Positions 19,818-30,542 are shown, numbered from the stretch's first letter. The stretch is DNA of 64,000 nucleotides from Andalucia godoyi (GCA_009859145.1 VRVR01000016.1:317780-381779), one strand, 5' to 3'. Program-made: numbers and translations. Notes: generated from the sequence alone by a model not told the origin.

Positions 19818-20474
19818 CTGATTCTCCTTCTGATTCTTTTCCGTTTCCGTTTCCGTTTCCTTTCTTCTTATTCTTCTTATTCTTCTTATTCTCGAGGCTG
19901 TTCTTGTCGATTCTCGAGCACAACGAAAATAAACAGCATAATAAAAAAATAGTAATAACAAAAAGAATAGCAAAAGAATAGGCAAATGAAAGTCGGACGA
20001 AATGACGTATTATTTTTTCGCCGCAACAGAATGGGCGAAAAATCCCGGAGTTTACGGCAGGTTGTCCGCTTGATGCCGGAGTGTTGCATCACGCTGATAC
20101 AGTAAACGTGCTTGTTATTTTACAACAGGCGTTGTCTCCGCAGAGGTTTTTTTTTTGCCTGTACGGCCGCGCATCACAGCCAGTCAGACATGTCTGCGGG
20201 TTGCCGACAGCAACGTTTCGGCGTCGATGAAGCCGATGGACATTGGACGCCACAACGGAGGAGCAAAAGCACCCCTCATCAGACCAAAAGCCAAAAACCA
20301 AAACAAACACGCAAAACAAAAAAGAAAAAGAAAAAGAAAAAAATCGAACGAACAGAATCCGATGTTACCCCACCACCGCTGGCTGTTTTCCAAATTTTGA
20401 AATAGACGGTGTATCAGTCAGAAAAAAGAGGGGAAGTACGGGGAGGGTTACGTTGCCCAAGTCCATGATTCAAC
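19818..20474. other. Divergent intergenic region
   Basis: Includes TTCTTA repeats (about 19860-19890, upstream of the CS-like gene) and A-rich runs near 20310-20345. Small overlapping frames at 20090-20400 on both strands have no recognisable content. Confidence 0.4.
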
Positions 20475-23400
20475 ATGCGTGTTCGTCGACTGCCACATGA
20501 GCCGTGTTTCTCACTACTGCTGCTGGTGCTTGTTCTGGTTGGACGAGGAGGCTGTCTGCGGGGAGTGGAGGGGCGTGCGGCCGCGGGGAGTACTGAATGG
20601 AGGAACCGACTTCCAGAAGTGCTGGCGTCGAATTCGTCCTCTAGCTTAAATGCGTTTTATCTGAACCAGTCGAGTGCAGTTGCGGCATCTGGACTGAACA
20701 CGCCGTTGAAGGTAAGCACGGCATGGTTCTCGGCGCGGATTCCGGACTTTGAGTGGGCCGTTTCGATGTCGAACGACGGGCTTGTCATGGCGGTTGGGGC
20801 ACCTGGAGTCCCCTCGTTCTCGCAAGGACAGCTGGAATCGTACGGATCCGTGTTCGTGTACTACCGGACCTCGCTTGCGACAAAGGACTGGACGCTGGCG
20901 TCGAGAGTCACGTTGCCGGCTGCACCATACCCAAACGAACTGTACCTGGAATCGGATTTTGGATATTCGGTGGCGGTTTCTGATAACGGCACGTACATCT
21001 TCGTAGCAGAGCCGCAGTACATGGCGACGTCGAAAAACAACAACCAGATGCATTACCTTGTTCGGAAGCTCACTGCTTCGAATTCCTCCACGTGGATATA
21101 TGGAGGCAAGATTCCGTGCGTGGTGGATTGCCAGAATGAGCAGCTGGGTGCGGGTGGGATATCACTTGCGCTCTCCGATCGTGCCGTGTTTGTAGGGGCG
21201 CCGTATGAACCGTATTCGCAGTCCGGGGGGCGCATTCACACGTTCTATGCAAGTTCCGGGCCGTCGGGCACGCTTTACTTTTCGGAATTTTCCGCAATGA
21301 AGCTCGCTTCACCCGATAGTCAAAGTGGCCAGAGGTTCGGAGCGTCGATTACCGCGATGCTGGACGGATCGTTCGTTGCAGGGTCGGCAACCATGACAAA
21401 CAAGATTTTCATCTTTCGAGCGTTCACGTCTCCCTCGACATATTCACCTTTGAAAGTGCAGTCGATCTCCTTGTCGGATTTTTCTGTGCAGGTTTCACCG
21501 ACGACCTCGGCAATTGCCTTTGATCGAACCCGGAAGAACCTCCTGTATGTCGGCACGACGAGCAACAAGATCCTAGTCTTCGGAGGCCCCGTTGATTTTT
21601 CGTCGTCTTGGACGCTTGTGGACACCATTGATCCGACAACCGCAACGGGGGGTCCGTATACCGAGTGCTCAGGAATGTTTGGAAGATCGATGTCGCTGTC
21701 CTTGGACGGAAACACCATGGTGGTCGGCGCAAGATCATCTCGCTCATTGCAGGGAAGTGCCTGTGTCTTAGCACGGTCGACAACTTCCTCAAAATGGATT
21801 TTCATGTCATTTTATGCAGGCGACTCATCTTCATCCTTGTCTTTTGGAAGAAATGTATACATAAGTGCCCAGGGCACGTCCGCGGTGATGAACGGCGCTG
21901 TTTCTGGAATGTTTACGCTGTTTGATTCCGGACTTTGCGCAGGTGGGTATGAGCCAGCAAGCAGTGGGTCCGTAGGCTGCAGGAAGTGCGGTGCTGGCAC
22001 GTACTCTGAATTCGGAATTGTCTGTGTTTCGTGCAAAACGGGGACGGCCAGCACTGCCATCGGATCAGCCTCGCCTGATGTGTGCCAGCCATGCGGTGTT
22101 GGAGAGTATGCCGCGAACGGTGGGTCAGCTTGCCTAAAGTGTGAAGCAGGACAGTACAACGATGCCACACAGCAGTCTTCTTGCAAACAGTGCCCGCCCG
22201 GCGAGTTCATCGAGAGTACGGGATCTGCATTTTGCACACCGTGTGTGCAGGGGTTTTACCAGGATCGCAGCGGCCAGACGGCCTGCAAGTCCTGCGGGCC
22301 CGGTGCAACGACTGCGTCTTCCGGAAGCTCTGCCATTGCCTTTTGCCGATCCCAGCCAGGCTTCTATTGGGACGAAGTGTCGGCAACTGCAATTCCCTGT
22401 TCTCCTCGCGATGCGTGTGCTGGCGGTGTCGGCGACGATTCCTGTGCGAATGGCTATACTGGTCGCTTGTGTTCGCTGTGTCAACTCGGTTTCTACCGAG
22501 ATCAGACTGGACGATGTTTCGGCTGTCCTTCATTCCCAATCACGGAGCTGCTAGTTGTGTGCTCCATCATTGGTATCCTTGTTTTGATTTGCATTTACTA
22601 CCCCGTTCGCGTGTTTTTGCAGTGCATCGTATCTGCCCTGGCCCCTGTTATCAACTTTTTCCAGCTAATGGCGATCATTTCTTCGGTGCGGGTTGGCTAT
22701 GGCTCCTCAACGAATGCTCTCTTTCAGGTGGCAGATGTGGCCATGTTGAAGGTCTCGTTTCTGAAGCCGGAGTGCATGACTTCGAACATGACCGTTGTTC
22801 AACAGTGGCTCATGTCATTTTTCCCTGTCGTGTTCCTTCTGTTGATTCTCTGTGTCTTGTATCTCGTGTTTACTCCCTTTGTGCAGCGAATGCTCTTTGG
22901 GAGAGAGAAGTTTCTGGCGCGCGAAGAGGCCGTTCATAGGTCTCGATGGTCCGTAACCGGAATGATGGTTTCGCTGATGTCGGTGTTCTTCTTACCCTTG
23001 CTGCGGCTCACGGTTCTTGCCTGGGATTGCTCCAAAGTTGGGGATACGTATGTGCTGGATGCCCAGCCGGATATCTTGTGCTATGATTTCAACTCGTCCT
23101 CCACTTGGTTCTTGCTGATGATCCTGGGCTGCTTGTCTGGCCTACTGCTCTTTGTATCGTGGTTTGCAATTAGCTATCGAATCATATCTTCTGCTCGACG
23201 GTGTCGATTGGATGTTGTCGATCCTCTCGATGACTGGAATTTGGATTCCGAGCGTTTCCGAACTGTCTTTGGTGCAGTCACGCAGGACTTCCGATCTACG
23301 TCCACCCTCACGATTTGCTGGGGAGTCGTGTTTCAGAAGATGTGTGATGCGTGCGTTCTGTTCGTTCAGGTCTTTCAGTCCGATTCTCCTCTGATGCAGT

Positions 23401-24866
23401 GTTTGTGCATCATTATGGTTCTCGAGCTCTATGTCGTTCCTTTTGTGTTCTGTCGACCATGCAAGCACAAGGAAACGGCGAATGCGACTGGCATTCTTAT
23501 GTTTTGTCTTCAGCTACTCATCTTTTTCGGACTCGCGAATGCATTTCTCGGAGTCATCAAAGCGGTCGATGAAAACAGCGGTCCGGATCTCAATGCAGCA
23601 TACATTCCAGTTGCATTCTGGTTCTTCTTGGTGGTCTTTTGCTTTTGTCTCATCGGTCTTTCATGCCTCATCCTCGTTGTTCCACTCAGTGCACAGTACG
23701 AACTGCAAATTGTGCTCAATCATTCGCTCTGCACCTTGACCGCCGACACAGAAGTGGAAAAGAAGGACGGGTTCATGCAAAGATATCGGCAGCTGGAAGG
23801 GTTCTTCTTGTGGAGATTGCTGCAGCATCTGTTGGGCTGGCTGTCTCGTATTTGTTTCCAGTTTGCAAGTTCTGCGAGCAATGCAAGCACGTCCGAGGAT
23901 GCACTAGGCGGCGCGCGGGCTGCTGTCAAGGACTCTGTGTCCGAGGATGATTGGAAGCGCTACTGCAGTCTGCACGACCATTCTCATGGACTTGGTGGGT
24001 CTCGCGCGACCAGCGGCCCTTCCGCCAAGAGACTTGTTGGTTTCCTCGTTGTACATCCACCGCTGGGCAAGTCGTTCCGAATGCTTTTCCAGAACCTTGT
24101 CGATTCGCAGTACTTTTGGCCAACCTTGTACTCGTCGGACGTCTCGTCCACTGCATCCATGCAAGCGAATGTTGTTGTTCAGATCTTTGAACTCATCACC
24201 ATGGGTGTAGACTTTGTTTCCCAGATGGACCATCTTGCAGATCGATTCCGTGCCGATTTTGCTTCCGTCGGGTTTTCTCTGCCAACCTCTCAGCAGCGCT
24301 TTGGCACAGGCCACATTTGGTTCTACCATATGATGGCGTCTCAGCGGACCCTTTCTCGCGAAGAGTTTTCTTCCTCGGCGCTGGAAGCTGCCAAGTTAAG
24401 AATGTACATTTCGTTCCTCCAGATGTGCGAGCTGATCCGCCAGAAGCCTCGACTGGTCCGGTGCTTTCTTGAATTCCTGGAGGCCAATCCGACCTTTACG
24501 GCCTTGGATGGAGCCCCGCGGATTCCGAGAAAGAACACAGTTACTGTCGTCCAATCCGCCGCGGGCAGGTCTGCTGCATCTGCTGCAAAGCCGTTGTCTG
24601 CGTCCATGTCCATCACCAGTCCTAGTGCCAGCCAGTCAAAGACTGCGCCGACAACGAAGCCTTCACACGGTGCCTCGTCGAAACCGCCGATTCTCACCCC
24701 ATCGACCCCATCGGCCTCCATTTCCTCGTCGTTTTCATCAAGTGCCAATCTCCTCAGTCCACGTTCTCCAGCACCACTGTCGCCAGCGACTCCTGTGAAA
24801 CCTCGATCCGCAGCAGCCACCGCCTCCCCGTCGTCATCAAAAGGAAGACTTCCCGATGCCATCTAG
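20475..24866 (+). CDS. Large multi-pass receptor-like protein with beta-propeller and GCC2/GCC3 cysteine-rich repeats
   Basis: 1463 aa. A cleavable signal peptide (FSLLLLVLVLVGRGGCLRG) is followed by ~450 extracellular residues of repeated beta-rich units with Asn-X-Ser/Thr sites (WAVSMSNDGLVMAVGAPGV, GYSVAVSDNGTYIFVAEPQ), resembling FG-GAP/integrin-type propeller blades. Residues ~490-660 are ephrin-receptor-like GCC2/GCC3 repeats (CRKCGAGTYSEFGIVCVSC, CLKCEAGQYNDATQQSSC). From ~690 (ELLVVCSIIGILVLICIYYP) to ~1075 there are about nine membrane helices. The C-terminal ~390 residues are cytosolic and end in a Ser/Pro/Ala-rich tail. Proteins of this plan are common in protists and are described only as putative receptors or channels. 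No kinase domain is present. Confidence 0.85.
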   Translation: MRVRRLPHEPCFSLLLLVLVLVGRGGCLRGVEGRAAAGSTEWRNRLPEVLASNSSSSLNAFYLNQSSAVAASGLNTPLKVSTAWFSARIPDFEWAVSMSNDGLVMAVGAPGVPSFSQGQLESYGSVFVYYRTSLATKDWTLASRVTLPAAPYPNELYLESDFGYSVAVSDNGTYIFVAEPQYMATSKNNNQMHYLVRKLTASNSSTWIYGGKIPCVVDCQNEQLGAGGISLALSDRAVFVGAPYEPYSQSGGRIHTFYASSGPSGTLYFSEFSAMKLASPDSQSGQRFGASITAMLDGSFVAGSATMTNKIFIFRAFTSPSTYSPLKVQSISLSDFSVQVSPTTSAIAFDRTRKNLLYVGTTSNKILVFGGPVDFSSSWTLVDTIDPTTATGGPYTECSGMFGRSMSLSLDGNTMVVGARSSRSLQGSACVLARSTTSSKWIFMSFYAGDSSSSLSFGRNVYISAQGTSAVMNGAVSGMFTLFDSGLCAGGYEPASSGSVGCRKCGAGTYSEFGIVCVSCKTGTASTAIGSASPDVCQPCGVGEYAANGGSACLKCEAGQYNDATQQSSCKQCPPGEFIESTGSAFCTPCVQGFYQDRSGQTACKSCGPGATTASSGSSAIAFCRSQPGFYWDEVSATAIPCSPRDACAGGVGDDSCANGYTGRLCSLCQLGFYRDQTGRCFGCPSFPITELLVVCSIIGILVLICIYYPVRVFLQCIVSALAPVINFFQLMAIISSVRVGYGSSTNALFQVADVAMLKVSFLKPECMTSNMTVVQQWLMSFFPVVFLLLILCVLYLVFTPFVQRMLFGREKFLAREEAVHRSRWSVTGMMVSLMSVFFLPLLRLTVLAWDCSKVGDTYVLDAQPDILCYDFNSSSTWFLLMILGCLSGLLLFVSWFAISYRIISSARRCRLDVVDPLDDWNLDSERFRTVFGAVTQDFRSTSTLTICWGVVFQKMCDACVLFVQVFQSDSPLMQCLCIIMVLELYVVPFVFCRPCKHKETANATGILMFCLQLLIFFGLANAFLGVIKAVDENSGPDLNAAYIPVAFWFFLVVFCFCLIGLSCLILVVPLSAQYELQIVLNHSLCTLTADTEVEKKDGFMQRYRQLEGFFLWRLLQHLLGWLSRICFQFASSASNASTSEDALGGARAAVKDSVSEDDWKRYCSLHDHSHGLGGSRATSGPSAKRLVGFLVVHPPLGKSFRMLFQNLVDSQYFWPTLYSSDVSSTASMQANVVVQIFELITMGVDFVSQMDHLADRFRADFASVGFSLPTSQQRFGTGHIWFYHMMASQRTLSREEFSSSALEAAKLRMYISFLQMCELIRQKPRLVRCFLEFLEANPTFTALDGAPRIPRKNTVTVVQSAAGRSAASAAKPLSASMSITSPSASQSKTAPTTKPSHGASSKPPILTPSTPSASISSSFSSSANLLSPRSPAPLSPATPVKPRSAAATASPSSSKGRLPDAI

Positions 24867-24964
24867 CCTCTGTGTACAGTTTATGTATCTGTGCATACGA
24901 TTTTTGCGCCGTGTAAGCAGCATGTCTCATTGTTTCATTCTCACATTAAATGCAATTCCTAATT

Positions 24965-25022
24965 GTGTATATATATATATGTATGTATGTGTGTGTGTGT
25001 GTGTATGTGTGTATGCGCGCGC
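24965..25022. repeat. (TA)n(TG)n microsatellite
   Basis: Alternating TA, then GTAT, then GT dinucleotides, immediately 5' of dispersed element copy A. Confidence 0.85.
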
Positions 25023-25027
25023 ACCAT

Positions 25028-25281
25028 CGCCTACATTATACGCTGAACATGCAAACACTTTGCTTCCGCCGCTCGCGATACTCAGTCGCCCTATGGAACA
25101 AACGTTGCAAAAATTGAAACCAACGAATGATGGAATAGATGGCTACGGATGCTGCGTTAAAGAGTGTCGAAAATGCGGAGCCTGTGTCACAGGCTTTGAA
25201 ACAAACGTGCTAGTGTCGGCCAGCATTGTCCGTGTCTGTTTATGTATACTTCCATACGCATGACAGTGGCGTGTTATTAAA
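25028..25281. repeat. Dispersed non-coding element, copy A
   Basis: Homologous to 55963-56506. An upstream 26-nt block (25028-25053) matches 55963-55988 at 24/26 bases. The core 25119-25195 matches 56301-56377 at 73/77, all four differences being transitions. A third block runs from about 25203 to 25281. The core ends in the inverted repeat AGCCTGTGTCACAGGCT (25179-25195), which as RNA could form a 6-7 bp hairpin. Spacing between upstream block and core is 65 nt here and 312 nt in copy B. Could be a structured RNA gene with a conserved upstream promoter box, a MITE-like repeat, or a segmental duplication. Orientation unknown. Confidence 0.75.
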
Positions 25282-25335
25282 GGAAAGAAAGGTACAAAAA
25301 GCGCCTCCGGCTGTAAAAGCGACCCGCCTTCGTTA

Positions 25336-25620
25336 TCAAAGTGGGGGCGTTCGAATTTTTTTCTTTCTGTTTTCTTCTCTTATTATGTGTCCGTGCTGTG
25401 CGTGATTGAGTGAGTAGTAAGTGAGACCGCCTGTGTGTGACGCTCGGGAAGTGACGACGACTGTCTGACTGTCGCATGGGCCTGCAGCGCTGGGACCTTC
25501 GGTTTCGGCTTCAGGAGCGCAGGAAACGCCTGGACACGCATCCAGGTAGGACATCCGCCGGATCCCTTTTTTCGAATCGGAGAATCCAAATGCATGCAGT
25601 TCAGAGATTTCTACAGTCAT
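25336..25620 (-). CDS. Small ORF of uncertain reality
   Basis: 94 codons from ATG (MTVEISELHAFGFSDSKKGI). The first ~55 residues look protein-like, the rest less so. It lies in a gene-poor stretch next to dispersed element copy A. No family recognised; a chance frame is equally likely. Confidence 0.2.
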   Translation of the reverse strand: MTVEISELHAFGFSDSKKGIRRMSYLDACPGVSCAPEAETEGPSAAGPCDSQTVVVTSRASHTGGLTYYSLNHAQHGHIIREENRKKKIRTPPL

Positions 25621-25952
25621 TGCATGATGGCACGCGCTGATCGTCTGGTCACAGACTCCTCAGTGTCCTGCATCAATATGTTTCTGCATTCTACATGTGA
25701 TGGTTATAGGAAACGAAGGGAAAAAAAACCAAGAAAAGGAAACCAGGTTTGTTTTTGGACTTGATCAAAGATGATGATGTATTCTATGCATTAAAGAAAA
25801 AAAAAGTAGTCATTAAAAAAGAAAGAAAAGAAAAAAGAAAAGAAGAACAGGGAGAAATGACAGGAAACGAAAATAAAAGAGACAGGAAGTAGAGGGATTT
25901 GAGAATTCCGAATAAACAATCAACACGAGCGACGATTGCAGGAAACAGTGAA

Positions 25953-25954
<2 letters not shown>

Positions 25955-25999
<45 letters not shown>

Positions 26000-26007
26000 C
26001 ACACACA
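25955..26007. repeat. (GA)n(CAGA)n(CA)n compound microsatellite
   Basis: GA dinucleotides followed by CAGA and CA repeats in non-coding DNA. Confidence 0.9.
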
Positions 26008-26535
26008 CAGAGCGATCTCAGCCAAACAATACAAAAAAATACAATTAAAAAATAATAAACTATAAACTGAAAGACTCGATGTGCACGACGCTCTCTCCTC
26101 TTCTCATTGTCGCCTGTCGTCTCCGTTTCACGCGATTTCAGCAACGCTGCGACACCATTCTCTCTGTCCTTTCCTCCCCTTGCTCAAAAACAATTCAAAT
26201 GGTTTCCCCTCCTCTGTCTCTTCTCCTTTCACTCTTCTTTCTTCTTTTTTTCCCGCCCTTCCTTCCTCCTTTCTTCTGTAATTCCCTTCTCCTTTCTTTT
26301 CTTCTCCTCCTTCTCCAGCAAACTTCCTAGACAAATTTTTCTCTTTTCTCTTTCCTTTTTTGATTTTCTGTCAATTCCTTCTCCTTCTCCTTTCTCTCCC
26401 TCTCTGTCCTCGACACACCCTCACACACGCTCTGTCTTTTGTACGATACCAACTTGATTTCGAACGCACCCCGTGTCCACCGGCCTTATCCCCCGCGTCC
26501 TTTTCGTCGACCTCCAAAAAGAAGCAGTGCTCGAA

Positions 26536-27804
26536 CTATGAACGTTTCGCTTGGTTACGAAGGGCAGCGCGGAACTGCGGGTCCGAGACATTCTTGAGTT
26601 CTTCATCGGTCCAGTCAAACAAAGGCGGCAGAACAGCACCATTGGGCAATCTTGTGGAAGCTTGTCTAATTTCGTCGAAGAATGGGTGCAAACACGCTTC
26701 AAGCAGCCCAATTCGCTTGGCTGGGGAGTACTGCAGCAGTTTTGATACCAAATCCACGGCTTGCGGCGTGACTGTCGGTCGGAATACCTTGTTCCATGCA
26801 CATCCCTTGATTTGCGGGAACTTGAATTCTGTGTAGTTCTTGTTCATGTCTTCAATCTGCTCCCGAGTCGGTGTTCCCAACACCTTTATGATTTCCACAA
26901 GTTGGTCCACAGAGGATTCACCAGGGAACAGCGGCGCACCAACCAACATCTCTGCAATCACGCAGCCCGCGCTCCACACGTCGATGGATGGTGTGTAATC
27001 CGTGGCACCAAAGATGAGCTCGGGAGCACGGTAGTATCGCGAGCAAATGTACGACACATTCGGCTCACCCTTGATCAACTGCTTGGCAGACCCAAAATCG
27101 CACAGCTTGAGGACACCGGCGTTGGCATCAATCAGCAAGTTCTGCGGCTTGATGTCTCGATGGCAGATGCCCAAAACATGGATGTAGTTCAGGGATCGCA
27201 ACAATTGGTATGCGAACAGCTTCACGAACAAAAGCGGGACTTCCTGCCGTCCTCTGACATACGATCTGTAGAACCTGTACACGGTATCTGGCACAAACTC
27301 AAGCACCAGATTCAAATACACCTCGTCCGGCTTCTCCCCTGCCGAATAGAAGAAATGGCGCATGTTGACCACATTCTTGTGGCTCACCATGCGCATAATC
27401 TGCAGCTCGCGGTTCTTGTACCTGCGGTCCTGCAGCACCTTTTTGATCGCCACCATCTCCCCGGTCTCCACAATCTTGGCTTGGAACACAACTCCAAACG
27501 ACCCATGGCCAATGACCCGTTCAGCCGCATACGAAATGCCCTTTTCCCCACTTGCCGACAGCCCAGCCATCAGATTCGGAGATACCGGAGCATCCGTCTC
27601 CAACGCACTCGAGCTCGACGCACCACCAGCAGCAGCGGCGGCGGCACCGGCATTCGATGTTCCAGGTGCATCCGCCGAGAACTCCGTGTTTCGACGCTGG
27701 CGCTGTTGGCTTGCTGATTGCGAACTGCTTGATGCAGCCGCTGTTTGTGACGACGATGGGCTATCCGTAAGCTTGAGATTGCGAAGTGACGAATCCATAG
27801 ACAT
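26536..27804 (-). CDS. GSK3: Glycogen synthase kinase 3 (GSK3/shaggy)
   Basis: 422 aa from [12 protein letters not shown]; the frame is open further 5' but that part is Cys/Leu-rich translated repeat (CAAG)n, so the ATG at 27804 is chosen. All kinase landmarks are present: [12 protein letters not shown] (P-loop), VAIKKVLQD (Lys), [14 protein letters not shown] (catalytic loop), [11 protein letters not shown] (DFG) and [20 protein letters not shown]. The last holds the activating tyrosine of the GSK3 T-loop and the primed-substrate arginine. TRPxxAxL-type C-lobe motifs ([20 protein letters not shown]) follow. The N-terminal ~90 residues are Ser/Ala-rich; the animal RxRxxS9 inhibitory site is not seen, so Akt-type regulation is not predicted. 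Single exon. Confidence 0.95.
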   Translation of the reverse strand: MSMDSSLRNLKLTDSPSSSQTAAASSSSQSASQQRQRRNTEFSADAPGTSNAGAAAAAAGGASSSSALETDAPVSPNLMAGLSASGEKGISYAAERVIGHGSFGVVFQAKIVETGEMVAIKKVLQDRRYKNRELQIMRMVSHKNVVNMRHFFYSAGEKPDEVYLNLVLEFVPDTVYRFYRSYVRGRQEVPLLFVKLFAYQLLRSLNYIHVLGICHRDIKPQNLLIDANAGVLKLCDFGSAKQLIKGEPNVSYICSRYYRAPELIFGATDYTPSIDVWSAGCVIAEMLVGAPLFPGESSVDQLVEIIKVLGTPTREQIEDMNKNYTEFKFPQIKGCAWNKVFRPTVTPQAVDLVSKLLQYSPAKRIGLLEACLHPFFDEIRQASTRLPNGAVLPPLFDWTDEELKNVSDPQFRAALRNQAKRS

Positions 27805-28831
27805 GACCAGACAATGCGTGTATTTCTGAAGACTCACAAAACAAAAGCAAGCAAGCAAGCAAGCAAGCAAGCAAACAAACAAACACAAACAAAAACAAAA
27901 ACACAGCACCAAACAATCAAGGGAACCAAAGCAATCAAATAATAACAATAATAAAAAAATTAAAAAGGAAAAGGTAAAGGAAGGTTAAAAAAAAAAAAAA
28001 AAAGAAAAAGAAAAAAAGGGAGTGTGTGAAGATGATGGAGACGAAGAAGCCAACGACTACAAGATCAAGAGATATGCACAAAAACGAGAGAGGGAACAGG
28101 AACAAGGCTCAATATTTAAAAGAAAAGAAGAAAAGAAGAAAAGAGAGAGAAAGAAGAAAAGAGAAAGAAAGAAAAGAGAGAGCAAGCAAGCAAAAAAGGG
28201 GAATGATAACAACGAGATGAAGAAACGAAAAGGAAAGACAAGTTGTTTGGGTTGACTAAAGAAGGGGGAAAAGAGAAAAGAGACTGAGAGGGAAGGGAAA
28301 GACGAGGGGGCGCGGGGGTCGGGTCCGGGGTGGGCTGGAGGGGAAAAGGGGAAGGGGAAAGGGGGGAAATTGGCCGGGAGGTTGAGTGGATTGAAAAGGG
28401 GCGGGGAATTTATGTTTTCTGCTTGGATCAGGTCGTGTCTTCGGCTTTCAACTGTATTCGAAAAAGTGCTGGGGCACGGCGGTTGGTGCACGTCTGGTCT
28501 GGTTAAATAAATTATAAAAATAAAAAATAATAATAAAAATAATAATAATAAGTTTTTTTTTTGACGTTCATCCCGATGCTGAGCTAAAGGGTTTTGCTTG
28601 CATCCGGGCGGGAAGAAAGAGTATTTTTGCTCGTACACTCCTGCACGTTTGCAATACACTGCATCCATACGAATTGGCTGCAGCTGGTGCAAATTGCAAT
28701 GCTGCACAGCGACCGATCCTCCGAATCAATCGACCGGGCACCGTGCTCCGGTTGCGCAGGAAAAGAGAATAAGAAGATCATGGGCGGGGGGGATTGTGAA
28801 ACACCTGCACTTTTCCCTGTTTGTGGACGTT
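27805..28831. other. Intergenic region of purine-rich and simple repeats
   Basis: Between GSK3 (5' side) and the 3' end of the SCCPDH-like gene. (AAGC)n at 27845-27885, A-rich runs near 27985-28015, a long GA/AAG-rich block (28020-28380), and AAT-rich sequence at 28505-28550. Long open frames here are composition artefacts. Confidence 0.5.
27845..27885. repeat. (AAGC)n(AAAC)n microsatellite
   Basis: About seven AAGC units followed by AAAC units in the GSK3 5' region. Confidence 0.9.
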
Positions 28832-30154
28832 TTATTCAGCCTTTTTGGTCTTCCTGCCGCTGGTCGATGATGTCTTGGCACTTGCATCCTCGGTTTCCGA
28901 CTCGAGAGACGCCGCCGCCATCACCTTTTCCACAAACGGTGCGCCAAAAGCTGTGCTGGGCGTCTGGATTCCGCCTTTTCCACGAAGAATCTCTCGGTCC
29001 ACCAGCGCTAGTGCAGCATACGAAGCGGCAACAGCAGTCACATCGTATGGCGAATTACCGCGGATTACCGTATGCATGAGTTTTGACTTGTCTTTTGCAC
29101 AACTGCACGTCACCGTGTCCTTTGCCCAGTCAAAAACTGACCAGAAGGGCGCCAGGAACATGCATGCGGCGGCGCAAGAGAACACGCATTTTGTTGTTGC
29201 TGCACACGCCCCGCTGTTCCCTCCACTACCATTGGTACTCTTGTACGAGAAGAAGTGCAGTGCAAACTTGGCCTTTTGCCGCATGGAGGCCGAAGGACCT
29301 GTCCCATCCTGCATCTTCCTCACTGCAAATGCCCGCAACGGCTTGATGACTGCCACGAGATGCAGTCCGAGCACCAGCAAGAATGTCACGAATGCCATGA
29401 AGATGTTTGCTTGGCGCAGGTAATGCCCATACGAAACGCGGCTCGAGAGTCCCGAAAGCTCGATCTGGCGATCCACAATCCACGGGTCGCTTGACGGGAA
29501 CGGAATCAGCCATTCCTTGACGGTTCGGTCGTACACTGGGAACTGCATCGACCGGGTCGGGTTGGCAGCGATGTTTTCCAAAATGCTTTTGAGCGTGCCC
29601 TTGGAAATGCTGCCGCCGGACATGTGCACTGCGCAAAGCAAGCGGGTGTGCTCGTTCGATTCGAGGACCCGGGACTTGGAAAGCTGCTGAAGATGCAAAT
29701 ATGCACCAAAATCGGCAGGCACAGAGTCGAAGCCACATGACGGAAGCACAAGCACGCCGTTCTCAGTAGCCTGCTGCGAATACAGCTTTTGGATCTTGTC
29801 GAGATAGTCTGGTTCTCCCGTGATGTCTACATAGTGCGACTTGGTGGCGACGCAAGCGCGGACGACCGCTGCGCCATGCAGCAAGAATGGACCAACACAG
29901 TTTACCACCACCTTTGCGCTGGCCGTCATTGCCAAGATCGAGGCGTCGTTCGAGTGATCAACTTGCTTGATGCACAAATCAGGAAGACCAAGACTGCTGC
30001 GCACTTGTTCAAGCTTCGATGCATGGCGCCCCGCAATGCACCACCGTGACGCAGGCACCTTCAACTGCTCAGCAAGGTACCGACACACAAGCTGGCCGCT
30101 GTATCCCGTCGCACCATACACGACAATGTCAAATGAACGCTTCGACGAGGACAT
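28832..30154 (-). CDS. Saccharopine dehydrogenase-like oxidoreductase (SCCPDH family)
   Basis: 440 aa. An N-terminal Rossmann fold (FDIVVYGATGYSGQLVCRYL) is followed by the family blocks WCIAGRHASKLEQV, VVNCVGPFLLHGAAVVRAC, YVDITGEPDYLDKI and VLPSCGFDSVPADFGAYL. A central hydrophobic segment (IFMAFVTFLLVLGLHLVAVI) and the C-terminal ALVDREILRGKGGIQTPSTA block complete the SCCPDH pattern. These proteins resemble the dehydrogenase of lysine metabolism but their substrate is unknown; they localise to lipid droplets or membranes in animals and occur as enoyl-reductase-like proteins in bacteria. The C-terminus is a Ser/Lys-rich tail. Single exon. Confidence 0.9.
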   Translation of the reverse strand: MSSSKRSFDIVVYGATGYSGQLVCRYLAEQLKVPASRWCIAGRHASKLEQVRSSLGLPDLCIKQVDHSNDASILAMTASAKVVVNCVGPFLLHGAAVVRACVATKSHYVDITGEPDYLDKIQKLYSQQATENGVLVLPSCGFDSVPADFGAYLHLQQLSKSRVLESNEHTRLLCAVHMSGGSISKGTLKSILENIAANPTRSMQFPVYDRTVKEWLIPFPSSDPWIVDRQIELSGLSSRVSYGHYLRQANIFMAFVTFLLVLGLHLVAVIKPLRAFAVRKMQDGTGPSASMRQKAKFALHFFSYKSTNGSGGNSGACAATTKCVFSCAAACMFLAPFWSVFDWAKDTVTCSCAKDKSKLMHTVIRGNSPYDVTAVAASYAALALVDREILRGKGGIQTPSTAFGAPFVEKVMAAASLESETEDASAKTSSTSGRKTKKAE

Positions 30155-30503
30155 TCTCTTCAGGCAGCGAAAGTCAATTTCTCAGAGCACTGAAATGAAA
30201 TAGAACCAATCCCCTGCGCAGCGAATACCGATAGGAACATCCCCCCTCGTCAACTAAAATACAGACGAGCAAACAAGCAAAGAAACAAGAATACTTCAAG
30301 CGGAATCCGTCAGCACTCGAAGTTCGGATATACCCACAGCATGTCATGTCATGTCATCTCCCTTGGAATGCTTGAGGCTGTTGTTGTTTGTCAGCTTGAT
30401 CATGAAATGTCATGGTTGACTGGAACCTCGTGTCTCCGTCACACTGGTTTCCCCCCATTCTTCTCTTTTCAAATTTGTTATATGTAAAATATCAGTCAAA
30501 CAG

Positions 30504-30542
<39 letters not shown>

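Larger units (their letters stand above)
24867..26535. other. Gene-poor stretch with microsatellites and dispersed element copy A
   Basis: 1.7 kb with a TA/TG repeat (24965-25022), the dispersed element (25028-25281), a small uncertain ORF (25336-25620), a GA/CAGA tract (25955-26007) and a strongly pyrimidine-rich block (26090-26440). No confident protein gene. Confidence 0.5.

Noticed and set aside
20089-20400. Small frames on both strands upstream of the GCC2/GCC3 gene
   Set aside because: Each is short, overlapping and without a recognisable motif; likely UTR/promoter DNA.
28022-28707. Lys/Glu-rich plus and Phe/Leu/Ser-rich minus frames
   Set aside because: Direct translation of a GA/AAG-rich low-complexity block.
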